Below, piece by piece: positions 51,816 through 63,300 of a stretch of 64,000 bases of DNA; position 1 is the first letter of the stretch; each line of letters starts with the position of its first letter. Source of the DNA: Rostratula benghalensis (taxonomy: Eukaryota; Chordata; Aves; Charadriiformes; Rostratulidae). The notes under the pieces are model-generated. The model was not told the origin of the DNA. It searched no databases and was given only the letters and a program-made list of their open reading frames with translations. The position numbers and the translations under genes are program-made. Location of the stretch: positions 3,096,005 through 3,160,004 of the forward strand of contig VXAI01000097.1 in NCBI GenBank assembly GCA_013399305.1, given 5' to 3'.

Positions 51816-53420
51816 CCATTAACTAGAAGTGAGTGAAAATGTGGCTGATTGAGCAGTGACAGTGGGAAACATGGAGAATCCCTAGTACAGCACCAGACAG
51901 AGCTGGGATCTGAGCATCCATCCTGCAGGAACATTACTTCAGGAGCTTTTACCTAGCTCACACTGGTCACATGTCCATGTGCCATGTGGGACACTCCAAT
52001 CTATCCCTTTAAAATCCATTGAAAATAGACCCTGAAATGTATTGCTGTGTATTTAAGAAGCCTGACACAAAAGCTTCAAGAATGGATTTGCAGAAACAAG
52101 TTGCACCTCATAGCAAGGATATTTCCTACAGATATATTCCTTGATTCCTTTGATTTCCCTTGATGTCCTATTTGGACATGTGGTAATAAAGTGAAAATGT
52201 CAGCAGAGTCTCCTTCTACAACCTCACTCTTAAGACTTTTGATAGCAAAATAATATAACAAATCAAGAGAATCCTGCTGCATCCCCCAGCTAACCCTTGG
52301 CCTTCAGTGTGCTGCAAAGCACATTGCAATGTGTCTGATAACGAGAATTACTGCTGATGGTACAAGGAGGAGCTCAGCGTCAAGGACAACATCCAGTTTT
52401 AGCATGTTCCTATGTAGCCCATTGAAGATAACATAAAGAGATTATTCCAACCAGAATTTTTTGTGCATTTCTAGTGTTTAAAATAAGAATCTCCAAAATG
52501 ATCCTGAAAGCTCATGGATGGCAAAGTCCTTTGCGTACAGTAAATATTTTAATAGCTCATTTTCCGAATTTGTTCCTGGCAGACAATACTTACATTTTTT
52601 TTCCTGTTTGTTTTGAACCCTGGGTGTATTTATTTTGGGATGAGGAGAACTGCATGATGTTATTTCTCCATTCCTGATTCTACAGTCTGATGAAGCTGAT
52701 GAAACACTCCGACGTTAACAGTAGTGGCACTCTTTACTTATCCTGTAGTTTGTCTCCTATGCTAGGTTGAGCAGTATAGTCTTTCCCTTAAGCCTTCCAG
52801 GTTGCAACCAACACCTTGTCCCTGATTTCTCAAGCTGAGCTCACAGCCTTCCCCAGATCTGGTAGCAGGAGAGGGGCAGTGGCACCCCCAGCCCTGCACA
52901 ACTCAGAGAGTACAGAACGGCAGAGAGAGGAAAACCAAGGTCTTTGCAGTGCCAGAGCACATGGCACTTCTTCCATGAGGCATATGTGGTTTTGTGGTTC
53001 AGGAAAATTTCTGGGACCTGGCTTCCTATTCACTGGAGTTTTTGCTTGTAAAGTCATACACAGAATTGCTTAGAGAAAAGGAGCTGAACTCTTAAGTTTA
53101 AAGTAAAAAAAATTGCATTTCCAGGTAGAGTTTGTAGATTCATGGCCTAAACCCATGCTGTATACTAAACACCCAAAGTGGTGGCACAAACTTGTTTTGC
53201 AGAGGCAGCAAAGCAACATTAAAGTGAGCCCTCACTGAAGACAACAACACAACTCCCGTGGGCCTCAAAGAATGAGGATTTTCTTAAGTTCAGAGGTAAA
53301 GGAAGTTCTCAATTTTGAGCAGCACAGTTCCTGCTGGGCTAATCCCAGAACCAGCACCACATCTTTTGCAAAGGCCGCCCTGCCTGAGTGAAAACTCAGG
53401 GAGGAGGCAGAGAACAACTC
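51816..53420. other. Non-coding stretch
   Basis: AT-rich unique DNA up to the CR1 pair. No gene or repeat recognised. Confidence 0.45.
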
Positions 53421-53549
53421 ACAGAATCATAGAATTGCCTAGGTTGGAAGGGATCTTTAAGATCATCGAGTCCAACCATCAACCTAACACTGTCAAACCC
53501 ACATATAAGCCATGTCCCTCAGCACCACCTCTACCCATCTTTTAAATAC
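53421..53549 (-). mobile_element. CR1 LINE 3' end, minus strand
   Basis: It starts with ACAGAATCATAGAATTGCC, followed by AGGTTGGAAGGGATCTTTAA and GATCATCGAGTCCAACC, the inverted CR1 terminus, and continues through CATGTCCCTCAGCACCACC to CTTTTAAATAC, as in CR1-Y-like bird elements. It is cut at about 53,550, where a plus-strand CR1 begins without any spacer. Only about 130 bases of 3' UTR are present. Confidence 0.92.
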
Positions 53550-53970
53550 ACAACAACCCCATGCAGTGCTACAGGCCTGGAGGAGAGTGGCTTGAGAGCA
53601 GCCCAGCAGAAAAGGGCCTGGGGGTGTTGGTCAACAGGTGGTTGAAGATGAGCCAGTGGTGCGCCCAGGTGGCCAAAAAGGTCAACAGCTTCCTGGCCTG
53701 TATTAGGAATAGCATACTGGGAGGTGATTGTCCCCCTCTACCCAGCACTGTTGAGGCCGTATCACAAGTACTGTGTCCAGTTTTGGGTTTATTAAACATT
53801 GGAATGGGCTGCCCAGGGAAATGATTGAAGCACCACCCCTAGAGGTGGGTCGACATAGTGCTCAGTGACATGGTTTAGTGATGGGTTGTTGTTTTTTATC
53901 AGAGTTAGGTTGATGGTTGGACTAGATGATCTCAAAGGTCCCTTCCAACCTAGACGATACTATGATTCTA
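53550..53970 (+). mobile_element. CR1 LINE, plus strand, with internal deletion
   Basis: From CAACAACCCCATGCAGTGC onward the plus strand encodes CR1 ORF2 C-terminal motifs (LESSPAEKGLGVLVNRWLKM, SQWCAQVAKKVNSFLACIRN). After the VQFWV-like point near 53,790 it jumps directly to HWNGLPREMIE; compared with the copy at 37,430-38,941, about 310 bases between 38,441 and 38,756 are missing. The 3' UTR follows (GGTTGATGGTTGGACTAGAT) and ends at GATACTATGATTCTAGG. With the adjacent minus copy it forms an inverted repeat: the two roughly 75-bp outer arms are about 90% identical and about 380 bases apart. Confidence 0.93.
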
Positions 53971-54429
53971 GGATGCCTTCAAGGATGGCAATTCCACCAT
54001 CTGAGTGGCAGAATCTCTGCCTTTCCCACCTACAAAGCCAAGGTGTCTCAGCTCACCTCACCCCTTCTTTCAGTCAATGTGGGAGAGCAGGGAGTAACCT
54101 TTGCCATCACCCTCATGCCTGGCTGACAGTGAAGGGGAAGCCCCTGTCCCTCAGTGACAGAGGGCAAATGAAAGAGGAGCATCTATGTAGGTCATATTGC
54201 TTCATAATTAATTGCTGGAGGACAGAATAATATGCGTGGAGGGAGAAGAGCACAAATAAATTGAATAACCAGGCTTTGGAGAGGGACTGGATGTACCGCA
54301 TCATCAGGCAAGAGTGAGTCTGTGGCTTCACTTTCAGCAGCAACATTGAAAAAAGCAGCAGTGTTGGCCACTGCCACCACCTCTCCACCATTCTGCTGCT
54401 CCTGCGTCTTCTCCTTGTACTAGAGCAGC
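53971..54429. other. Non-coding stretch
   Basis: No gene recognised between the CR1 pair and the first copy of the unnamed repeat. Confidence 0.4.
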
Positions 54430-54760
54430 TGCTCTCTATGTGGTGAATCAGATGAGAGCATTAGAATCTTGGGGAAATAACTCAGCAAAACATTGAGAGT
54501 GGGGTGGGTTTGGGGTTTTGTTTGTTTGTTTGTTTTTGTTTTTGTTTTTGTTTTTGTTTTGTTGTTTTTTTAGACCAGGGAGTATTTTTCAGCCAGATCA
54601 ACCAACTAGGCAGGTTTGCTTTAAAGCTGTGCTAGCAGAGCAGAAGTGGTGGCACAAGGTCAGGATGAAGGAACAAAGGGCAAGGAGCCCAACTGAGCCT
54701 GCAGTGCTCATGCAGAGGAAACCCCAAGGTGCCAGAGCTACAGCATAAAAGCCAGTTCCT
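54430..54760 (+). repeat. Unnamed dispersed repeat, copy A
   Basis: This copy shares a colinear series of blocks with copy B at 57,040: TGTGGTGAATCAGATGAGAG (B: TGTGGTAAATGAGATCAGAG), GGGGAAATAACT (B: GGAAAATAACT), a T-rich tract, then TTTTCAGCCAGATCAA (B: TTTTCAGCCAGATCAG) and AGGCAG-like sequence. In this copy the T-rich tract has grown into (TTTTTG)n. The class is unknown: it could be an old LTR or a SINE-like element. Ends are approximate. Confidence 0.45.
54515..54571 (+). repeat. (TTTG)n/(TTTTTG)n microsatellite
   Basis: GTTTGTTTGTTTG followed by four TTTTTG units and T-rich residue. It sits in the T-rich tract of repeat copy A. Confidence 0.92.
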
Positions 54761-55729
54761 TCGTGTGACTGTCTTTCATGCAAGTGGGAAAGAGATACAA
54801 AGCTGATATTCAGAAAAAAAATCTTTATTTCTAAAATTTTGATAATGATCCTTGAACTTTGAGACTGGTAGCACTGTGGTTTGCATGCCTTCCACCTATG
54901 AAGCTTCCATAGGTTTTTAATTCTTTAATTAAATGACAGTTCTTGCAAGGGGACAATATCTGCAAAGCTGAGTAAGGAATGAGGACATTCACAACCACAA
55001 TGAAAGGCAGCAAATTCATTGTAAGTGGATGAAACGCAGGAGGGACAGGTAAGTGAAAAGAAACAGGATTGATTCATTGCCTGGCAGATCTTACCCTGAG
55101 GATGGTGGGATTCACCCCCACCACAATATCATTGCCATTGGCAAAATTATTTTAAGCCCTGTTTCACCCTTGGGCTCGGTGTGGCCATTGGTGCGCTGCC
55201 ACAGGAAGCACTCACCGGCACACCAGCCCCATGGGGATTTCCCCCTCTGTCCCCAAGCTTGTCTTGCCAGCGTTATCTGGAAGTTCAGGGTAAGGGTACA
55301 GCTCTGTCTCCCTATTTCCTTCTCCTTGCTTATGTGTCCTCTGCCTACTGCACATGCGGATCCTGGCACGTGCCCCAGATTCAGCATCTACAGCTTGGTA
55401 ATTCCCTACAAGTTTCCGTGATGGAGATGCAATGTTGTCTGACCCTGCACTTTGTTACCCGAGATAAAAGTTTCCATTGTCTGCTGATTTTTCCGTACCT
55501 ACAAAATTGTAAGTGTTCCTTCTCTCTATAGGGAGCACTGGCCTATTTCTTTAAATGGGGTCTGTGACTGCATCCCAGGCCTGATGCTGGCCACCAGCCA
55601 CTGAAAATAGAAATACTGTAAAGGGGGGGAACATACCAGGCAGCTGCACTCAGCACATCAGTGCAAGGGTGCACAAAGGGAGGCCCTGGGGCTGAGTCTG
55701 GGGAGATGCCCCCTCCCTTCCCATCTCAA
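54761..55729. other. Non-coding stretch
   Basis: No gene or repeat recognised. A GC-richer part at 55,080-55,400 has open frames on both strands, none with a recognisable domain. Confidence 0.4.
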
Positions 55730-55822
55730 GGTGTGTGCTGCCCTGAGGATGCAGGATGTGGCTTCTAAGGGAGCAGAGGGGATGGGCAGGGAGAAGCCTC
55801 AGGAATAGGGGGAGGAAGGACT

Positions 55823-55872
55823 GGGGCTGAGAGGGAAAAGTAGGGTTTGAGGGATGATGGGAGGAGAAGGGG
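55823..55872 (+). other. G-quadruplex candidate
   Basis: Six runs of three or more G lie on the plus strand at 55,823-826, 833-835, 843-845, 851-853, 859-861 and 869-872, with loops of 6, 7, 5, 5 and 7 bases. This fits the G3+N1-7 consensus with two spare runs. It lies in a 200-bp purine-rich, G-rich segment (55,730-55,925). Confidence 0.6.
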
Positions 55873-55925
55873 TTTTGTGGACAGGGCAAGAGGCCTGAGG
55901 AAGGAGACTGGAGGGTGCAGTGTTG

Positions 55926-57039
55926 GTGTGGGATGTTATCGGTGAAAACATTTGGTGGGTTGGTTGTGGTTTAGAGGGTGTGAGCGATGGAAAGAGCTCT
56001 TTGCACTCTGCTGGGTTAAACAACAAGGTCTGTTACAGGATCACCTGAGTCAAAGACCTGGGGAAGAAAACTTCTCAGCCCCAGGTCCAGCTGCGGGGTG
56101 GTTTCAATGGATCATGGTGCTTTTTCTTCACTGGGAGTTGCCACTTCAAATGTTGCAAGGCCACTTGGCATCCACATGTGCTCTGCAAACAGAAAACCAC
56201 CCGGTCTGTGGCTGAGCCTAGAGCTCATTATCTGCAGGCAGAGGGTGGGAAGAGACTCTGCCAGGGGATTGGGATGACATCATTGCAGCCATCAGACCTG
56301 CATCACAAGGGGAGTGGTGGGGCTGCCACCCCAGTGCGGGCCAAGCTCCAGGCATGAGGACAGGGCTGATCTTTGCTAACACCTCATGGCCCCAGTCCTT
56401 CATTTTTTGGCTGATTTTTGGACCTAACCCAGCAGTGTGTCTTGCAGTAATTGGCAGGCTTTGTACCAGCTTCCTCACTTGGATGGGGGATGAGATGATG
56501 AGGATGACAACTGTTCTGGAGGGAGGGATTTAACACACCCTCCCAGCACCTCCCAGCACTGCATTAGTCACAAAGGTCACATCTATTAACAGACAGAGCT
56601 GTAGTGTGTGGCAAGTGGGTCACATGTTTCCAGCTTCTTTTTTTCCACCCAGTAATTTGTGCTAAAGGGGAAGTAATTTAGTGTCAAACAACTTCTCTGG
56701 GACTGGAGGTCACAAGGCAGGGAAGAAGGCTGCTTCCATCCACTGGTTAACAGGAATGGAGAGCAGAGAGGGGAAACTACCCAAAGACTTTGCCTCTATA
56801 AACTATTTACTCAAATTCCCGAAGGAAGCACAAGACAAGAAGTGAAGCAGGAAGCACTCAGAGAAACTTTTCTCTTACTGCCTTTGCATTTACAAGGAAA
56901 GAGTACTGGCAGACCCTGCCACATGAGAGCAAGACCTCCTCAAATGACACACTAGGTATCCATGTGTCATTGCCCATCTACACAAGCTAGAATTACCTGA
57001 GTAGCAGAAATTAAATGAGAACACCTAATTCCTGCTGAG
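55926..57039. other. Non-coding stretch
   Basis: Moderately GC-rich sequence with no recognisable gene or element. Confidence 0.4.
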
Positions 57040-57420
57040 GAGAGTGTCCATGGGGCAAAGGCTTGGATGGCTGCTTGAGGAAGAGTTGGCAGCACTCAAC
57101 ACAGCTGTGGAAAGAGGTTACCTCCCTGGTGCTGGTATAACACTTAGTGGTGTGGTAAATGAGATCAGAGAACTGAGCTGGCTGGAAAATAACTTCTTTT
57201 CTCTTCTTTTTCTTTTTTTCTTTTCCTTTCAGCTGGGTGAGTTTTCAGCCAGATCAGTTCCCCAGGCCAGATCACAGTGCAGCTGCATGTTGGCTTGTGA
57301 TGGCATGATATGAAGACAGCCCAAAAATAGACTGAAGGCACAGATGGGAGATCTTTCAAAGGAAAGTGCTCACTGGACTACAGCATGAATGAGCTCTGAA
57401 GCTCATTGTTCCTAACTGTT
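57040..57420 (+). repeat. Unnamed dispersed repeat, copy B
   Basis: Partner of copy A at 54,430. It contains a polypyrimidine tract at 57,191-57,231 where copy A has its T/G microsatellite, followed by TTTTCAGCCAGATCAG. The orientation is the same as copy A. The boundaries are uncertain; sequence down to AAGCTCATTGTTCCTAACTG near 57,400 may belong to the element. Confidence 0.45.
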
Positions 57421-58127
57421 AATAACAGCTCTGTCAGGCCATGCCCTCAGTGATTGTGAGGCTTTGCACTGGGGTAGGTCTGCTCCTCTTCACAACATCT
57501 GTCTTCTCATGCCAGCTTCCCCTCCCCACTGAAAATGTGTAAGAAGAGCGGATGTGATAAGGAAGACAAACAGGAGGATGGATACTGAAAAGCTGGGTGA
57601 GACCCACCACTGCAACCTCCTGCTGCCAAATGCATCCTTGAATAGTGGGGATCAAGGTGTGGTCTGTGTGGAGATGCCCAGCTTTGCAAAGAGGGTGTCT
57701 GAGCAGCATGCAGGGGAGCAAATGTGATATCAAGGTACACACAGAGATGTCAAACTGCAGTGTCAGAGCCAAATTATTGCAAAATATTTTTTTTAAAAAA
57801 TCTTAATAGTGAAAAGAAGAAAAAACCTGAGTTGCTGAGGTTCTAGTGGCATCAGGATCAATAACAGGGCCAGGTGGGCTCAGTGGGGCAGATGTCTGTA
57901 AAGCTCTTCATACAGATGCTGCATGTCAGTCTGTGCATGCTACCATGGTACACTAAAAGAAAACTGAGAAATCCTAATAAATTCTATGAAAAATTACATG
58001 ACCCTTCCTTGAGTCTGGGAGGCTGATTTCCTACTAAGCAATTGGTTTTACAAGAAACCTTTTGAGACCTAAGCTGTAGGACATATTTCTGCAAGCCACT
58101 TCCTTTGTGCGTTACCCAGTGCACAGC
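57421..58127. other. Non-coding stretch
   Basis: No gene or repeat recognised. Confidence 0.4.
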
Positions 58128-58152
58128 TGACGTGAACAGACGTGGCACGTCA
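58128..58152. promoter_or_regulatory. ACGTG cluster (CRE/HRE-like inverted repeat)
   Basis: TGACGTG (58,128-58,134) and its exact reverse complement CACGTCA (58,146-58,152) are 11 bases apart, with a further GACGTGG between them (58,139-58,145). Three ACGTG cores in 25 bp is unusual in CpG-poor DNA. They fit CREB/ATF half sites or HIF-type RCGTG words. Occupancy is not shown by sequence. Confidence 0.35.
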
Positions 58153-59336
58153 CAGCCTGGAACTATTTCCAGCCTCAGTGCAGGTCAGCGGCTATGCCAT
58201 GTCTGCAGAGTAATTTGGCACATTTCTAGTTTAACCCACTTAATCAGATCAGCTTCTAAAAATGATTTTGTTTTCAGTATTCCAAGAAAAAGCTGCCTGC
58301 TTCAGCTGAAAGAATGAAAGACTCTTCTCTCAAAATACTGCCCATAATGTGAGCATTTATTGAGAAACTGCATGTGGGAGTCATAAACCAAACAAATCAA
58401 GATCAGTCCTACAGAAAAACACAACCACAGAACAGGAAAGGCTAATTTCAAGGCCATTACCCAAAATGATTGTCTGTCTGTAGGAGAGAATCATGGTATT
58501 TAGGAATGTCCACTGGAATGTGAAGCATTCTTCAGTTCTGGGAAGAAACACATTTATTTTGCTGATTGATGCAATAACCAATGCTTTGGGTAACTAATGA
58601 ATAGTGGTTCCTTCCATTTAAAAAGAACACTTTGAGCCCATACTTCTTAAACTCATACACCCTTAATTAGGGAAAATTGAAACTGTTGGCCTTTGGGGGG
58701 GCTTTGTACCTTGCCTTGGGGCCACAACTCTGTAACTTTCTCACTACTGGATTATATCATGTTTGGAGTGTAGTAGAGGCAACACTGCTTATTTCAAAGT
58801 GCCTGTTAAAAAGATTTTAAGAGTAACTGTCCTGTGGGCAATACCTACAAAGTAATTATTTAGGATCATGCAGACTCTGCAAAGGAATATCTTTAAATTC
58901 CAAATTTACTTGGATCCAACCAGGACTGAAACCATGTGGATCTGGCAGATAGATAGCAAACACAGATAAATTGCAAATTCTGCCTGTACAGACTCACCTG
59001 TGCTATGTCTCCTGGTATCTTGGAGAAATTCTTTGACCCTGAAACTCCTCACTTGCCTGCTTGCCTTTATGTCTCTAGGGCTTGATCTGCTGGAGTCAGT
59101 AGAAGGTTTGCTCCTGATTACAGTGGGGCATGTCTGGGCTCAGCATGAACATTGCTGGAGTTGAAATTGCATTTTTTCTCCTCTCTTTTTATCTACACTT
59201 TTGGACTGCAGATTGACTGTGCAAGTTTCACACAAACCCCTGACTTCACCTCTTGCTTTGCTGTGTGCTGAAACCTTTGCTCCCTTTGGGATGCCCCTTT
59301 TTACATGACTCCTGTCTCACCTGTTTTCACTCCAGG
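58153..59336. other. Non-coding stretch
   Basis: AT-rich unique DNA with no recognised gene or repeat. Confidence 0.45.
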
Positions 59337-60300
59337 TAAGAACATCTGTGCTGGTTTAGACCATCCAACCCAATGGTGGCCATAAGCAAACTCCTAGGAA
59401 AAATTAAGAACAGAAGTAACATATCTATCATTTCTCCCTTAATACTACTGCAGCTTCCAGCTATTTTCAGCCAAGAGGATTTCCGGAACCTGCTGTGGTT
59501 TGTCTGTAGCATGGATTTCTCCAGATACTTGACAGAGCATGTAAGCTCCTTGCAATCCCAGCGTGCTTTGGAAAGAACCTCATCAGCCGGTCCACTGCCA
59601 GCTGCATGATAAACTTATTTTGTTTGCTTTGAATTGGCTTCTACCAGCTTTGTTATCTGGTCCCTCATTCTTGTCCTGGAGACACAATCAACGCTTGATC
59701 TCTATCCACTCTGTGTTATTAATAATTTCATAGTTTTCCATGTACAGTGTCCTCCATCTCATCCCTTTTCCAGCTTGAGAAGCTCCAATTTCCTGCACTG
59801 TTCCTTGTACAGAAGTTGGGCCACACCATTGCTTACCTTGTTGCTCTTCTCTGAACATTTTCAAGCTTTTCTGTAACTTTTTTGAGAGGTAAGAATTGTA
59901 CAGAGTATTCAAGGTGTGAGCGAACAATTGATTTATACAGCAGCACAGTGATCTTGGCTGATTTGTTGGCTTTTCCTTTCCTGGAAATCCCTATTATTAA
60001 TTTGTTCTTTGACTGTTGCTGAGCAGTGATTCAATATTTTGAAGGAAGTGCCTACAATAGCTCTACCAAGGCTTCCCTGAGCAAGCACAGAGATCATGTT
60101 TTATACATATAGCTGGAGCTGCTTCTTCCTAAATGCATTGTTTGCTTTATATCTGTCTAGACTGCATTTCATTTTCCATTATATGAGCGGACCACTGTCT
60201 CATAAAGTTCTCCCTGAGTTCTTCACCATCTGCTCTCATTTTTCTTACCAATAATGCTGTGTTGTCGTTAAAGTTTGCCACCTTCCTCCCCTTGCAGTTC
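59337..60300 (-). mobile_element. Ancient CR1 LINE (turtle/crocodile-like type), minus strand
   Basis: The left end begins TAAGAACATCTGTGCTGG and goes on with CAATGGTGGCCATAAGCAAA and CTCCTAGGAAAAATTAAGAA, matching the inverted 3' UTR of old amniote CR1 elements. Further right, in order, come the antisense of the ORF2 C-terminal region (TTGCTCTTCTCTGAACATTT at 59,841, then CAGAGTATTCAAGGTGTGAG near 59,900 and GATTTATACAGCAGCACAGTG), the antisense of the lysine-rich linker, a CTGCATTTCATTTTCCATT stretch (60,160) and TTAAAGTTTGCCACCTTCC (60,269) near the FADD region. The order is fully colinear over almost 1 kb, with many point changes and indels and none of the coding capacity left. The middle of the 3' UTR and coding end (59,560-59,760) is hard to align. 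Confidence 0.85.
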
Positions 60301-63300
60301 TCTGCTCTGATTTTCCTCTGCTGCCAACCTCTCTGCCCTTTTCTTGCCATCCCCACTCTGAGGACTCAGACTATCCTTCAGAATTATTCACTTGCAACCA
60401 TCATCCTTCATGTTTGTCATCTGCAGCCTACACCATCCAGAAAAGCCATACTCTTTCTTTGCACTCTCTGACACTACCAGCCTCTGCCAAATGGTTGTAA
60501 TTGTGGCAAACAGAGCCGTACCAAATCTTTGTTGCCAGGAGTGAGGCTGTCCATGCTGCAAGGCCTCTTGTGAGAGACACTGGAGGAGAAGGGACAGGAT
60601 GTGATGCTCCTGCCAGGCAACTGCAGTAACACTTAGGAATTTTCAAAATTACCCATGACATCATTTTTATTTTTGAAGACTTTAGAAATAAAGTTGTGGG
60701 GTTTGTTAGCAGGAAAAAGAGGATTTATTATCCCTTTTTGACCCTAGTGGTTAGCCAAAGTATGGATTGGTTCATTTAATTCTTTAGTGTCAGGATTGTT
60801 TCAAAACCTAGCTGTTTATTTACAAAGGACAGGCACTGTCTTCTTTGCTGAACACGAGGAAACACTTTGCTTGCAGCCCCAAGCTCTTTTCCAGCCAGTG
60901 GTTCACGCCATTTGTACTACCAGGCAATACCCGGTAATGCTTTTTTCCGGCACAGTTCAGCTCCCCCAGACTTGCGTCATGTGCCCATGCTTTGGATGGT
61001 GGATCCTATTGTTCCAGATAGTTGATTCCATGAAATACATTAATTGCTCCCTTTTGTTTAACGGGAATGAATTGGGCTGCAATACCTTCTGTTTCCACCA
61101 ATCTTTAAGATGATCCACGACAGAAGGAACTTCATAAGCAGCCAATGGTCTTCCAGTGATGTTGATTTTTCAAGAAGGAGCATAGTCAGTCTGAAAACTC
61201 TACTTTTCTTCACTGCTTTCTTTCACCAGTAAAGCACAGTTGATCATGCAGTGTCTTCATCCTGTAGACATCCCAGCTCTGTCAAAGCCCTGGCAAAGTT
61301 AAGCCTTGCAGTAGCAATAACATAGAATTCAACCACTGGAAGCAATTTTAACCAGCCGGAAGACTTTTAGAGATTAACTTGCTGGTTAGGCTTCCCAACT
61401 GAAAAATAGAAAGTGGTACATTTTACCTTTTCTTGCTTTCAAGGATTTGTAAGTGGGCTGTCTCTAATGAAATGGTTAGGGAGACAAGGAGTTAATTTGG
61501 AAGCTAGAGTTGGCCTCAACGACATTCAGAAATTGCCACATCCTTTTTGCATAACAGAAAGTCTGTGCCATTCCAAAAAATGCACATGGCAATGACTGAC
61601 TCCAGCTCTTTGCTTCTTCTCCATGTCAGAATATTCATGGTTTTTTCCAGTCATTTTTCTCATCGAGACAGTGTGGTTTTTCCTCTCTCCCTTCAGAATG
61701 GTCCATACTACAGACCTGAACACATCTCTGAGCCCCTGGGGTGGGTGACACAGGTCTAAGTTGACTTCCTAAGTAGACCTCCTACCTAAGTAGGCCTGCT
61801 CACATTTGTCACCTTATGTTGCCCAACATCATTGTGCATAACCATGTTCAAAAGCCTGTGAGCCATGCCTCACAGGCCAGACAGACACTTTCACCATGAT
61901 TCCCCACTTGCAATTCTCTACTCTCTGTGTGCAACTCAACTCATTGCAGTGATGCTACTCTGCGCAGCAGGAGGGAAAAGCATTGCTCCTGCAGTCCAGG
62001 GATGTTTTGTTCAGGGGTTGGGCTGCTTCTCCATTCTGTGCTAGCAAGACATGCTCTCTGCTCTGCTTCAGGAAGGACAGCACAGAGGCCTTGCCAACTG
62101 CCACCTTCTGCTGCCCATTCTCCACTGGCAGAGTATACAAACGTCTTTTCTTAAGAGACAGCACTGCCTTTCTTGTTAATAATGGCATCAGAAGGGGAGC
62201 TGTTGCCCATAGAAGATGCAGAAAGTGTTCATGGCTGCCGTCCTCATCTCACACAGCACTCACGTGGCAAAAAAATCTTGGTATCTGCTAGATTACTCCT
62301 GTCTAAGGAGCTCTGGCAGTTTGACCCAGGGCTATACCCATGGAATAAATCTTCCCTAGATTTCCTTTCCCTAGAACAGCCCTGATGTTTTAACAGCTGA
62401 GCATTGAATTTAAGTATTTTTGCACAAAGCACAAGTGGGTAGTGATGGGATGCTGGACAGACGGTGTTTTTTGAGAACACATAAACTAACTCTACATTCA
62501 GAGAGGGAAAGACACCTCCTTCTGTGAAACTCCCACTCCTGAGAGAAGAAGGGTGTCAATGAAAATGAGACATTTTGATTTCAGGAGAAATGACTGATAT
62601 TATCCAGGCCCATGTAAGATGGCTCTGCAACAGAAAGAGGGACAAGGGCTGGTGTTGCAATGACTTCCGCTAACAACTGTCAGCAGTTACTCTGTGCCAG
62701 CTTTTCTGTAGTAATCTCAGGCTTTCAAGCATTTACTAACTAGTCAAAAAGCCTTTCTTTGGCTGATATTTGGCACATGAAACAGGAATTCATTAGTAAT
62801 ACCATTAAACTTCTTTGCACCAAAAGAAGTCCAGTGGTTTCCTGTTTTTGTTTTGGGGATTCCTTCTGGTTATTGCAAATGTGAGAGCAAATCAAATCAT
62901 ATTGACGTTTTCTTATTATTTCCCACCTCTAAGAGGTTTATTCATGGACTTAGAGAGCTTGTCACTTGTTAATCTCTTCATGTCATGCAAAAAAGAGATC
63001 ACCATTATATGTAGTCTAGTTTCTGTTTTCATTTCTTGCTGACTTATCTCTTCTTGAGTATGGGCTTGCAACAGCTGCTGTTACAGGCTTATTACCCATT
63101 ACCTACATCTGCATTTGCACAACAAACTGGAACAAAAGCAGTGGATTGAACATGTCTTTCTGGATAAAAGTGGACCTAATTTTCTATTGCCTTTTACTTG
63201 GATGGAACAAGCACAATGACACCATGTTGTTGTATGTCATATCACTGTATGACGTGTAAGCAGTTCTACAAAATGCAAAGCATTGGAAAGGAGTGCCTGG

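Noticed and set aside
53421..53970. Twin-priming inversion of a single CR1
   Set aside because: Both halves carry the 3' terminal sequence, so they overlap in consensus position; twin priming would give non-overlapping parts.
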